From positions 18,979-32,143 of the forward strand of contig WTJR01000061.1 in assembly GCA_011524755.1 (NCBI GenBank): DNA of 13,165 bases, in the 5' to 3' direction. This stretch comes from Halieaceae bacterium. GTDB lineage: Bacteria > Pseudomonadota > Gammaproteobacteria > Pseudomonadales > Halieaceae. Position 1 is the stretch's first letter. The number at the start of each line of letters is the position of its first letter. The translations under genes were made by a program, and so were the position numbers. Shown piece after piece: positions 6,708-13,165 of this stretch. A model generated the notes under the pieces. It was not told the DNA's origin and did no database searches. It saw only the letters and a list, made by a program, of their open reading frames with translations.

Positions 6708-8334
6708 CGTGATGCGAGCTTTAACATTCCTAAGCTTGATGTTCTTTTCTGCCATCACGTTAGCGGAAATACGCTCTGACGTTGATCGTGAGACCATCGG
6801 GATGGGCGAATCTCTGCGACTCACCATTACCGGTGATGCCAGCGAGCGACTCGATCAACTCGATCTCGCCGCGCTCCAATTTGATTGGGAAATCCTGAGC
6901 AGCAGTAGCTCAACCAATACGTCGTTCATTAATGGGGCGCGTTCGACCACTCGCACCCTGTCATTGGATCTTTTGCCCCTGCGCGATGGCATTCTCTCCA
7001 TCCCTTCACTCAGCACCGGCGGGAACCGTACAACGCCGATTGCGATTACCGTGAATCCGCAAACCGTCAGTGCCGGCGGAGATGACTCGGTTCGTTTCTC
7101 TATCGAGATCGACAAGCGGGATGTCTACATACAGGAACAGATGATTCTGACCGTCACTATCGAGCAAGCCATCAACCTCGATGGTGCTGAGGTTACACAG
7201 CTCGAGCTCAATGGCGCCATCGTTGAAGAGCTAACTCGTCGAAACTTTCAACGCCAAATCAACGGTCGTCTGTGGCGTGTAACCCAACTTCGCTATGCCA
7301 TCTACCCACAGCAGCGAGGCACCCTCGAAATACCTTCCTTGTCTTTGACGGCGCGCGAGGTATTACCGGGGCGATCGCTTCTGGGCGCGCGCCTAGGTAA
7401 GCGATTCAGGCTTTCAGAAGACGCCATTGAGGTTAACGTGAAGCCAGTGCCTGCGGACTTTCCCGGTGACGTGTGGCTCCCAGCCGCCTCGCTCGAACTG
7501 GCACAGTCTTGGTCAACGCCGCCCGAATCCATGGAGATTGGCGATTCCACCACCCGGACATTGACCTTGGCTGCTGAAGGTTTGTTGAGCAGCCAATTGC
7601 CGTCGATTACGAGTATGTCAGATAGCAGCAAGATCACGGGGATTCGCGTTTATCCGGACCAAGAATCCAGCGATCAGATCGAGCGAACAGAAGGTTTTCT
7701 TGGACAGCGAACGCGCAGCGAGGCCCTCGTGGCCAGCGGCAGTGGCTCTTGGACACTGCCCGAAGTGAGAGTCCCTTGGTGGAACACTGAAACCGATTCA
7801 CTTCAGTTTGCCATTCTGCCTTCGACGACCATTACCGTGGGTAGTCCCGTGGTCCAAAGCCCAGTCCAGCCCACTGCCATTGCAGCTGAGACGCAAACCA
7901 CAGCAACACCGGTATGGCTCAACGCCCTGGCGGGTCTTGGTTGGCTTCTGGCACTGCTATTTGCCTACATGCTGTGGCGCTCACGTGAACGCAAAGCGAG
8001 TGATGTCGAGACAGACAATACCGAGGAAACCTTGCGACCGCTGTTGACGGCAATGAAAGCCAGTACAAGCCAGAACGATGCGCCAGCAACGCGGCAACTG
8101 CTCCTGCGTTGGGCAGCGCTTCACTACCAGCAGCCTGTGAGAACCCTGGAACAACTCAAAGGGCTGTGCGACTCGGCGTTAGCTGACGAGGTCAGCACGC
8201 TGGAAGCGGCGATTTACAGTCAAAGCGATGAGGCTTGGACTCGCGGGGCGGCGCTATACCGAGCGATACGAGACGAGCCCAAACTTGGGACAACCGAACA
8301 GGCCGATTACCGATCCCTCTACCCCACTGCGTAA
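6688..8334 (+). CDS. batD: BatD family protein (exported, C-terminal membrane anchor)
   Basis: This 548-residue protein starts at the ATG preceded by GGAG and overlaps batB by 20 nt. Residues 1-26 form a signal peptide: MK, an uncharged run, a hydrophobic stretch (ALTFLSLMFF), and probable cleavage after ITLA. A long region of repeated Ig-like beta domains follows, with oxygen-rich BatD-type stretches such as SVDRETIGMGESLRL-like and IEIDKRDVYIQEQMILTV. A single transmembrane helix lies at about 410-431 (LNALAGLGWLLALLFAYMLW). After the basic patch RSRERK comes a cytoplasmic helical tail of about 110 residues. The topology is a large periplasmic domain with a small cytoplasmic tail. As the last gene of the operon it completes the Bat set. 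A probable role is partner or scaffold of the VWA proteins at the envelope; the precise function is unknown. Confidence 0.9.
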   Translation: MKTFAGSVMRALTFLSLMFFSAITLAEIRSDVDRETIGMGESLRLTITGDASERLDQLDLAALQFDWEILSSSSSTNTSFINGARSTTRTLSLDLLPLRDGILSIPSLSTGGNRTTPIAITVNPQTVSAGGDDSVRFSIEIDKRDVYIQEQMILTVTIEQAINLDGAEVTQLELNGAIVEELTRRNFQRQINGRLWRVTQLRYAIYPQQRGTLEIPSLSLTAREVLPGRSLLGARLGKRFRLSEDAIEVNVKPVPADFPGDVWLPAASLELAQSWSTPPESMEIGDSTTRTLTLAAEGLLSSQLPSITSMSDSSKITGIRVYPDQESSDQIERTEGFLGQRTRSEALVASGSGSWTLPEVRVPWWNTETDSLQFAILPSTTITVGSPVVQSPVQPTAIAAETQTTATPVWLNALAGLGWLLALLFAYMLWRSRERKASDVETDNTEETLRPLLTAMKASTSQNDAPATRQLLLRWAALHYQQPVRTLEQLKGLCDSALADEVSTLEAAIYSQSDEAWTRGAALYRAIRDEPKLGTTEQADYRSLYPTA

Positions 8335-8358
8335 GTTGGTTGTAAGCGATTGCGTACT

Positions 8359-8385
8359 CACCTCGACCCTCGTCGGGCCAAGGTG
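8359..8385. terminator. Imperfect hairpin between the convergent operons
   Basis: The 74-nt space between batD and pepN holds CACCT+CGAC (8359-8367), loop CCTC, then GTCG (8372-8375), a five-base bulge and AGGTG (8381-8385). That is a 9-bp stem interrupted on one side. No T-run follows on either strand, so it is at best a weak bidirectional terminator; Rho-dependent ending is an alternative. No other structure is evident in the gap. Confidence 0.25.
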
Positions 8386-8408
8386 CGAAGGGATTTCAGT
8401 AAGATGCC

Positions 8409-11015
8409 CTAACTGTCGCTGAGCGACCGGTTAACCACCTCGTAAACGTCCTGCGACAAACCCTCTAAGGCCGCAATAGACTCCAGTTCGCCGCGCATAA
8501 CCGCTTGCCCGTGATCATATCGACGCCAACGTGTCATCGGCGCCAGCATACGTGCCGCAATTTGCGGGTTATCCGACTGAAGACGACGTACAGCATCGCC
8601 TAGGAGGCGATAACCTCCACCGTCCAGCGCGTGGAATGCGGTTGGGTTGGCACCGGCGAAGGCACTGATGAGGGAGCGAACCTTATTTGGATTACGCCAG
8701 TCAAAGGCTGCATGATGTGTCAACTCTGTCACCTCTGATACGCAATCAGCCGAGGGCCGAGTCGCCTGCATTACAAACCATTGATTGACCACCAGGTTTT
8801 CGGACTGCCACCGGTCAAAGAAGTGTTCCAGCACTTCGGCTCGATGCACATCGTCACCTTGGTGAACGACCAAACGCGCAGCGCAGAGACGATCAGACAA
8901 GTTGGTCGCTGCGTAGTACATGTTTCTCGCCGTTATCAGCCACTCGGGATCGCTCTCCACCAATAGGGACAGCGCGGTATGTAACAGTGAACGTCTTCCA
9001 ATCTGCTCAGCACTTGGCTGGTAGGTGTCGGTCACAGCGAGACTCGACATCACAATCGCTTCGAGCTCATTCGACAACGCGTGTCCTACAGCAGACGCTA
9101 CATTGGTTTTCGCGTCGTGGATATCGTGAACGTTAACCAGCCCTGTTTGCGCAGCCCTATCGGCCAGCGACGCCTCTGTCGGCAGGCTCAGCAACTGCGC
9201 CTTCATCGCGTCTTCGATATCGCTAGACAGTACCTGCTTCAATGCGTCTGCGTAGTCTCGCTCTAAGCCTTTAGCGCCTCTATCGATTGCGGCGTATGCC
9301 AAGCGCTGAGACGCGTCCCATTTTACAAACGGATCGTTATCAGCGCCCATCAAAGCAATCAAATCGTCTTGGGATTGCTCCATTTTGAGTCGAACTGGCG
9401 CAGAAAATCCGCGTAGAGCGGAAATAACGGGTTCGCTGCTGAAGCCCTCAAACGAGAACGTCTGTGTCGACTCTTTTAACTCCATCACGCGAGCCGATGC
9501 GCCATTGCCCATGTCCGCATGCTGACCGTTCTCCATCAACGCCAACGTCAACGGAATATGCAGTGGCGGCTTGTCATCTTGACCCGGCGTCGGTGGGTTT
9601 GCCTGTGTGAAGGTTAGATCGAGCCTGCCTGAGGTCTCATCAAATGCTTTCTCAATCGAAACCACCGGTGTGCCGGCCTGCTCATACCATCGCCGAAACT
9701 GACTGAGGTCCTTACCCGAGGCTTCCTGCATGGCATCGACAAAGTCATCACAGGTCACCGCCATGCCGTCGAATCGATCGAAATAGAGTTTGGCGCCCGC
9801 GTAAAACGCATCATCGCCCAATAAGGTGTTGAGCATCCTGACAACTTCGGCGCCCTTCTCGTACACGGTCATCGTGTAGAAGTTGGAAATTTCTATAAAC
9901 GAATCGGGCCGGACCGGATGCGCCATAGGGCCCGAATCCTCAGCAAACTGATGGGTTTGCAGGAATGAGACATCTTCAATGCGCTTCACACCGCGCGAAT
10001 TCATGTCGGCAGAGAACTCGGCATCCCTGAATACCGTGAAACCTTCCTTAAGGCTGAGCTGAAACCAGTCGCGGCAGGTCACGCGATTCCCGGAGTAATT
10101 GTGAAAATACTCGTGAGCGACCACCGATTCGACGCGCTGATAACCCAGGTCAGTGGTGATATCAGGGTGCGCCAATACACAGGAGGTATTGAAGATATTC
10201 AGACTCTTGTTCTCCATCGCACCCATGTTGAAGTCATCAACGGCGACGATGTTGAAGAGGTCTAGGTCGTACTCGAGTCCGTAACGCTCCTCGTCCCAAC
10301 GCATGGATGCTTTCAGCGAATCCATCGCATGATCGCAATAGCCAGTGTCCTTAGCCTCAACCCAAATGCGCAGGTCTACCACTTTCCCTGATTGCGTGGT
10401 GAAGGTGTCAGAGACGAGCTCAAGATCACCGGCAACAATGGCAAATAGATAACTTGGCTTGGGATGAGGGTCGTGCCAAACGACCTGGTGGCGTCCGTCA
10501 GCTAAGTCTGTTCGAGACACCTCATTACCGTTACTCAGAAGGACTGGACAGCTCCCCTTATCCGCCGACAGGGTCACAGTGTAGGTTGATAAAACGTCCG
10601 GGCGATCAAGACCGAAAGTGATCTTTCGATAGCCCTCTGCCTCGCACTGGGTGCAGTACATGGTGCGGGAACGGTAGAGCCCCTCGAGTGAGGTATTGGT
10701 CTCTGGTTGGATATCAACCACAGCACCAAATTCAAATTCATTGGGCACGGCATCAATCGTGAGTTTGCCGCCGACATACTTGAAGGCGCCTTCGTCGAGC
10801 GTACCGCCATCAACTGACACACTAATGAGTCCGAGACCCTCGCCATCGAGGACTAAAGGTCTCTCGTGCGAACCATTGCGTTGGATGCGAAGTGCGCTCG
10901 TTACGCGCGTGTTGCCATCTGCAATCTCGAAGGCAAGTTCCACATGACTTATTAAGAAATCAGGCTCTGTATAGTCTTTCCGAAAAATGGTTTTCGGTGC
11001 GCCCTCTCGCATCAT
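8409..11015 (-). CDS. pepN: Aminopeptidase N (M1 family zinc metallopeptidase)
   Basis: The protein has 868 residues, against about 870 in E. coli PepN. It removes N-terminal amino acids from peptides in the cytoplasm, an end step of protein turnover. Numbered from the chosen ATG, the exopeptidase motif GAMEN is at 265-269 and the zinc motif HEYFH at 301-305. The third zinc ligand is E324 in LSLKEG, exactly 18 residues after the second His. The surrounding stretch GNRVTCRDWFQLSLKEG is characteristic of the PepN branch. The N-terminal beta domain occupies about 1-190, the thermolysin-like domain 190-440, a small beta domain to about 540, and helical repeats to the end. No signal peptide is visible. 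Three consecutive start codons (GTG 11018, ATG 11015, ATG 11012) are present; 11015 has the best spacing to GGAG. It is the last gene of a minus-strand operon and overlaps the DUF2797 stop by one base. Confidence 0.97.
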   Translation of the reverse strand: MMREGAPKTIFRKDYTEPDFLISHVELAFEIADGNTRVTSALRIQRNGSHERPLVLDGEGLGLISVSVDGGTLDEGAFKYVGGKLTIDAVPNEFEFGAVVDIQPETNTSLEGLYRSRTMYCTQCEAEGYRKITFGLDRPDVLSTYTVTLSADKGSCPVLLSNGNEVSRTDLADGRHQVVWHDPHPKPSYLFAIVAGDLELVSDTFTTQSGKVVDLRIWVEAKDTGYCDHAMDSLKASMRWDEERYGLEYDLDLFNIVAVDDFNMGAMENKSLNIFNTSCVLAHPDITTDLGYQRVESVVAHEYFHNYSGNRVTCRDWFQLSLKEGFTVFRDAEFSADMNSRGVKRIEDVSFLQTHQFAEDSGPMAHPVRPDSFIEISNFYTMTVYEKGAEVVRMLNTLLGDDAFYAGAKLYFDRFDGMAVTCDDFVDAMQEASGKDLSQFRRWYEQAGTPVVSIEKAFDETSGRLDLTFTQANPPTPGQDDKPPLHIPLTLALMENGQHADMGNGASARVMELKESTQTFSFEGFSSEPVISALRGFSAPVRLKMEQSQDDLIALMGADNDPFVKWDASQRLAYAAIDRGAKGLERDYADALKQVLSSDIEDAMKAQLLSLPTEASLADRAAQTGLVNVHDIHDAKTNVASAVGHALSNELEAIVMSSLAVTDTYQPSAEQIGRRSLLHTALSLLVESDPEWLITARNMYYAATNLSDRLCAARLVVHQGDDVHRAEVLEHFFDRWQSENLVVNQWFVMQATRPSADCVSEVTELTHHAAFDWRNPNKVRSLISAFAGANPTAFHALDGGGYRLLGDAVRRLQSDNPQIAARMLAPMTRWRRYDHGQAVMRGELESIAALEGLSQDVYEVVNRSLSDS

Positions 11016-11839
11016 CACCTTGTCTCCAATTCAATGTGGTAGCCACCAAATTTACGGATATTCAACACGCCCGTATCGAGCAATAAATACTGTCCTTTAA
11101 TGCCCATCAATTTACCCTCAACCAGCGGATTCTTATCAAAATTATGCGCGCTGACTTTAGTGGGAAATTCGACCACTGGATAGTTGATGCTGACCGTCGG
11201 TTCATCTTCGAGCAGTTGCAGTGCCTGCAGACCAAACCGGTCCTGCAGCGCCTGAATATCGTCCTCACAGAGACTCATGAGCTCCTGGCGTTTCTCCTCA
11301 AGCGAGACGGCTTCACCATTCCCTTTCAGCATGGTCTGCCAGGCGGTTTTATCCTTCACATGCTTTGCAAGTGCGGTTTCCAGCAAGCCTGATAGCTGAC
11401 GATGCTGAACGCGTGCTATGGGTTGTGCTTGTGTCGCACCTTGGTCCATCCAGCGCGTTGGCACCTGAGAATGACGCGTAATGCCCACCTTCACACCTGA
11501 CGTATTAGCCAGGTAGACAATGTGGTCAACGAAGCAGTGAGACTGTGCCCAATCGGGCTCACGACAGGTGCCCGCATCGTAGTGACACTTCTCTGGACTC
11601 ACAATGCAGCTATCACAGGCAGCGAGACGCCTGAAGCACGGAAAACAGTAGCCCTGACTGAAGCTCTTATTCGACTTACGGTCGCATTCAATACAGTTAA
11701 TCACGCCGGTAAAAGACAACGTCAGATGGCTGCCTATCAAGGGGTTCAGGTGAACTCTTTCATCACCAATGGGAAGGTGGTACTGCACGTCACTCGAGAG
11801 CTCGGTGACCATTTTTCTTAAATTTCCACTAACTGCCAT
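11015..11839 (-). CDS. DUF2797 zinc-finger protein
   Basis: The 274-residue protein matches the DUF2797 pattern from memory: SGNLRKM at the N-terminus, HLPIGDERVHLNPLIG, a cysteine-rich block, a central VYLA...KVGITR segment, and a C-terminal LMGIKGQYLLLDTGVLNIRKFGGY. Cysteines at 49/52, 65/68, 75/78, 85 and 92 suggest two four-cysteine zinc sites, the first inside a CIECDRKSNKSF/GYCFPCF ribbon. The segment from Y109 through KVGIT (117-121), R129 and E154 resembles the spacing of GIY-YIG nuclease domains; this is inference, not an established function. There is no signal peptide or membrane helix. AAGGAG lies about 12 nt before the ATG, rather far, but the first Met fits the family N-terminus. 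The gene sits 16 nt after the YeaC-like gene and is coupled to pepN. Confidence 0.88.
   Translation of the reverse strand: MAVSGNLRKMVTELSSDVQYHLPIGDERVHLNPLIGSHLTLSFTGVINCIECDRKSNKSFSQGYCFPCFRRLAACDSCIVSPEKCHYDAGTCREPDWAQSHCFVDHIVYLANTSGVKVGITRHSQVPTRWMDQGATQAQPIARVQHRQLSGLLETALAKHVKDKTAWQTMLKGNGEAVSLEEKRQELMSLCEDDIQALQDRFGLQALQLLEDEPTVSINYPVVEFPTKVSAHNFDKNPLVEGKLMGIKGQYLLLDTGVLNIRKFGGYHIELETR
11024..11027 (-). promoter_or_regulatory. Ribosome binding site of pepN
   Basis: On the minus strand GGAG lies 8 nt before the ATG at 11015, 5 nt before the GTG at 11018 and 11 nt before the ATG at 11012. The 8-nt spacing is the basis for choosing 11015. The site lies inside the last codons of the upstream gene. 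Confidence 0.5.
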
Positions 11840-11855
11840 GCAGATTTACCGCTCC

Positions 11856-12107
11856 TTACTGCCACTTTAAGGGCACGGGGTCATCACAGCTGCTCCCCGC
11901 TTTTGACCCCTTATCAATAAAGCCAATACGCTGATCCTCAGGCAAGTGCAATTTACCCCACAGGATGACTGCATCCATCGTTTGCTCGCGTTGCGCTTCC
12001 GTCAACTCTCGACCATCTGGCCACTTCCCCACGGATAGCGCATCAACCATCCGCTGATATAGCTCGGCGGGCATGGCCTTAATCGCTTCTTCATAATTCT
12101 TGGACAA
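11856..12107 (-). CDS. yeaC: YeaC/DUF1315 family small protein
   Basis: This is a small soluble protein (83 residues from the chosen start) of the E. coli YeaC family. The recognisable core is MPAELYQRMVDALSVGKWPDG, then LTEAQREQTMDAVILWGKLHLPEDQRIGFIDKG and a C-terminal CDDPVPLKW. No catalytic residue pattern is apparent, and the family's function is unknown. The start is uncertain. A TTG at 12107 has GAGG 8 nt upstream and lies 4 nt after the rhomboid stop; the protein would begin MSKNYEEAIKAM, which fits the family. A GTG at 12149 would give 97 residues and a 38-nt overlap but has no good ribosome binding site. An ATG at 12074 would cut into the conserved N-terminus. The gene is translationally linked to both neighbours. 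Confidence 0.87.
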   Translation of the reverse strand: MSKNYEEAIKAMPAELYQRMVDALSVGKWPDGRELTEAQREQTMDAVILWGKLHLPEDQRIGFIDKGSKAGSSCDDPVPLKWQ

Positions 12108-12111
12108 TGCA

Positions 12112-12744
12112 TCAGCCTCGCTTTGGAAATAATCGGGTGATAATGACACCTGTCACGATACCCACCACTAAACCGCCCAGGTGGGCACCGTTGGCAATCG
12201 ACCCCAACCCTAGTGTTTTTAGAATTCCAGTGAAACCGATGAACAGCCAAATCCACATAAAAGTGAAAACCGCGGGCACATCAACGGGCACCAACCCGGG
12301 TCGCAATCGCCACATCACCCAAAGGCAACCCATGTAGGCGTAAACGACGCCCGAAAGACCGCCAAAAATTGACGGACCGCTCCACCAGCTCTGTAGCAAG
12401 TTACCGCCAATGGAACCTGCCAAAAATAAATTAAGCGTAAAAATTGAGCCCAGCCTCAGTTCGAGTCGACTACCGAACTCCCAAATCCAAAGTCCGTTAA
12501 ACAGAATGTGAATCAGGCCGAAATGGATAAGTGCAGGTGTCACGTACCGCCAATACTCACTACCCGGGCTCACCAACTCAAAACGACGGCCATTGAATTC
12601 GACTTTATTGAACGCCAGCCAATCTAGGATGATGGCGTCGCCAAAAAGACTCATCAGCGCGAACACGACTGTAGAAATGGCGAGAATCGAGATAGTTACC
12701 GGTGCCTGACGCCACTGCGTTGTTATGTCAGGACGTGAGTGCAT
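12112..12744 (-). CDS. Rhomboid family intramembrane serine protease
   Basis: This is an inner-membrane protease that cleaves transmembrane substrates within the bilayer. The ATG at 12744 gives 210 residues starting MHSRPDITTQW; it overlaps nadK by 17 nt. The longer frame to 12846 merely adds sequence shadowing nadK. About six hydrophobic segments are seen, the first at about 16-40. WRYVTPALIH leads into HILFN (79-83), which matches the oxyanion-hole His and Asn of E. coli GlpG. The catalytic serine is S131 in GLSG (129-132), and the catalytic histidine is H188 in GAHLGG. All active-site residues are therefore present. It lacks the long cytoplasmic N-terminal domain of GlpG. The start has no strong ribosome binding site, suggesting coupling to nadK translation. 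Its substrates are unknown; the co-operonic genes do not reveal one. Confidence 0.92.
   Translation of the reverse strand: MHSRPDITTQWRQAPVTISILAISTVVFALMSLFGDAIILDWLAFNKVEFNGRRFELVSPGSEYWRYVTPALIHFGLIHILFNGLWIWEFGSRLELRLGSIFTLNLFLAGSIGGNLLQSWWSGPSIFGGLSGVVYAYMGCLWVMWRLRPGLVPVDVPAVFTFMWIWLFIGFTGILKTLGLGSIANGAHLGGLVVGIVTGVIITRLFPKRG
12116..12119 (-). promoter_or_regulatory. Ribosome binding site favouring a TTG start for the YeaC-like gene
   Basis: GAGG on the minus strand lies 8 nt before TTG at 12107 and just before the rhomboid stop codon (12114-12112). No comparable site precedes the GTG at 12149. Confidence 0.35.
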
Positions 12745-13165
12745 CAGACCATCTGAGTTTATCTCGACAACTGGCGTAAAAACTGTACCCCGGCGGGTGG
12801 AGCAGACGCAGCGCCCTGGACTTTTTGCGCACAAGGACCGAGTCACCCGGCTTGAGGGTCAGCGATACCTGCCCGTCGCAGGTCACCAGTGGGTTGTTCT
12901 TGTTACGCTCAAGCGTGTCGATTCGAATTTCACTTTCCCCGTGCACCACCATGGGCCGACTGGTGAGTGAATGCGGAAACATGGGTACCAGGGCAACCGC
13001 ATCGAGCTTTGGATTCATGATGGGGCCGCCAGCCGACATGGAGTAAGCGGTCGAGCCTGTTGGAGTGGCAATAATCAAACCGTCAGCGTTCATTCGGTAG
13101 ACAAACTCATCGTCAACCTGAAGCTGGAATTCAATCATCTGAGCCGAAGTGCCCGAGTTTACGAC
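12728..13165 (-). CDS. nadK: NAD kinase, C-terminal part (runs off the right edge)
   Basis: The open frame continues from the window edge: codons before the Met at 13138 read VVNSGTSAQ, which belongs to the protein, so this is a 5'-truncated gene with 145 visible residues. NAD kinase phosphorylates NAD to NADP in the cytoplasm. The segment ADGLIIATPTGSTAYSMSAGGPI is the NAD-binding signature of the family. The later stretches VALVPMFPHSLTSRPMVV and DGQ also fit, as does the C-terminal HPPGYSFYASCRDKLRWS. The catalytic GGDGT loop would lie outside the window. It appears to be the first gene visible of the minus-strand operon, and any promoter for it is outside the window. Confidence 0.95.
   Translation of the reverse strand, partial: VVNSGTSAQMIEFQLQVDDEFVYRMNADGLIIATPTGSTAYSMSAGGPIMNPKLDAVALVPMFPHSLTSRPMVVHGESEIRIDTLERNKNNPLVTCDGQVSLTLKPGDSVLVRKKSRALRLLHPPGYSFYASCRDKLRWSDALTS

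Noticed and set aside
8415..8427. GTCGC-TGA-GCGAC hairpin near the pepN stop as a terminator
   Set aside because: The 5-bp stem lies inside the last pepN codons and no T-tract follows on either strand.
12745..12846. 34-residue N-terminal extension of the rhomboid protein
   Set aside because: It is Arg/Cys-rich and lies wholly within nadK in another frame. The ATG at 12744 gives a normal rhomboid N-terminus.

Overview
The window looks like ordinary core chromosome of a marine-type gammaproteobacterium. PepN, NadK, the HILFN-type rhomboid and the YeaC-like protein all read as gammaproteobacterial versions, base composition is moderate (mid-50s % G+C by eye), and genes are packed with 4-20 nt overlaps. 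A Halieaceae/Cellvibrionales-like source is a guess. I see no tRNA, rRNA, CRISPR array, insertion sequence, integrase or compositional island.

Left edge (1-1425, +): the 3' part of a two-domain acyltransferase. A PlsC-like O-acyltransferase half is followed by a GNAT-type N-acyltransferase half, the order known for OlsF-type ornithine-lipid synthases. A 195-nt intergenic region follows (1426-1620), with a plausible sigma70 promoter and small hairpins.

Centre (1621-8334, +): one complete six-gene MoxR/Bat operon: MoxR AAA+ ATPase, DUF58 protein, DUF4381 membrane protein, BatA-like VWA protein, BatB-like VWA protein fused to a TPR (BatC-like) segment, and BatD. Every junction after moxR is a short gap or an overlap, so one transcript is likely. 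By family knowledge the ATPase is a cytoplasmic chaperone-like engine, and the VWA/TPR/BatD proteins form an inner-membrane assembly facing the periplasm, linked to envelope stress or to maturation of unknown clients.

Right (8409-13165, -): a convergent, tightly coupled group read right to left: nadK (5' end outside the window), a rhomboid intramembrane protease, a YeaC/DUF1315 protein, a zinc-finger DUF2797 protein and pepN (aminopeptidase N). The two operons meet tail to tail across 74 nt containing an imperfect hairpin but no classical terminator.

I found no evidence of a wholly new system. The best leads are the DUF2797 protein, whose central segment resembles GIY-YIG nucleases next to eight zinc-type cysteines, the poorly understood Bat complex, and the OlsF-like fusion.
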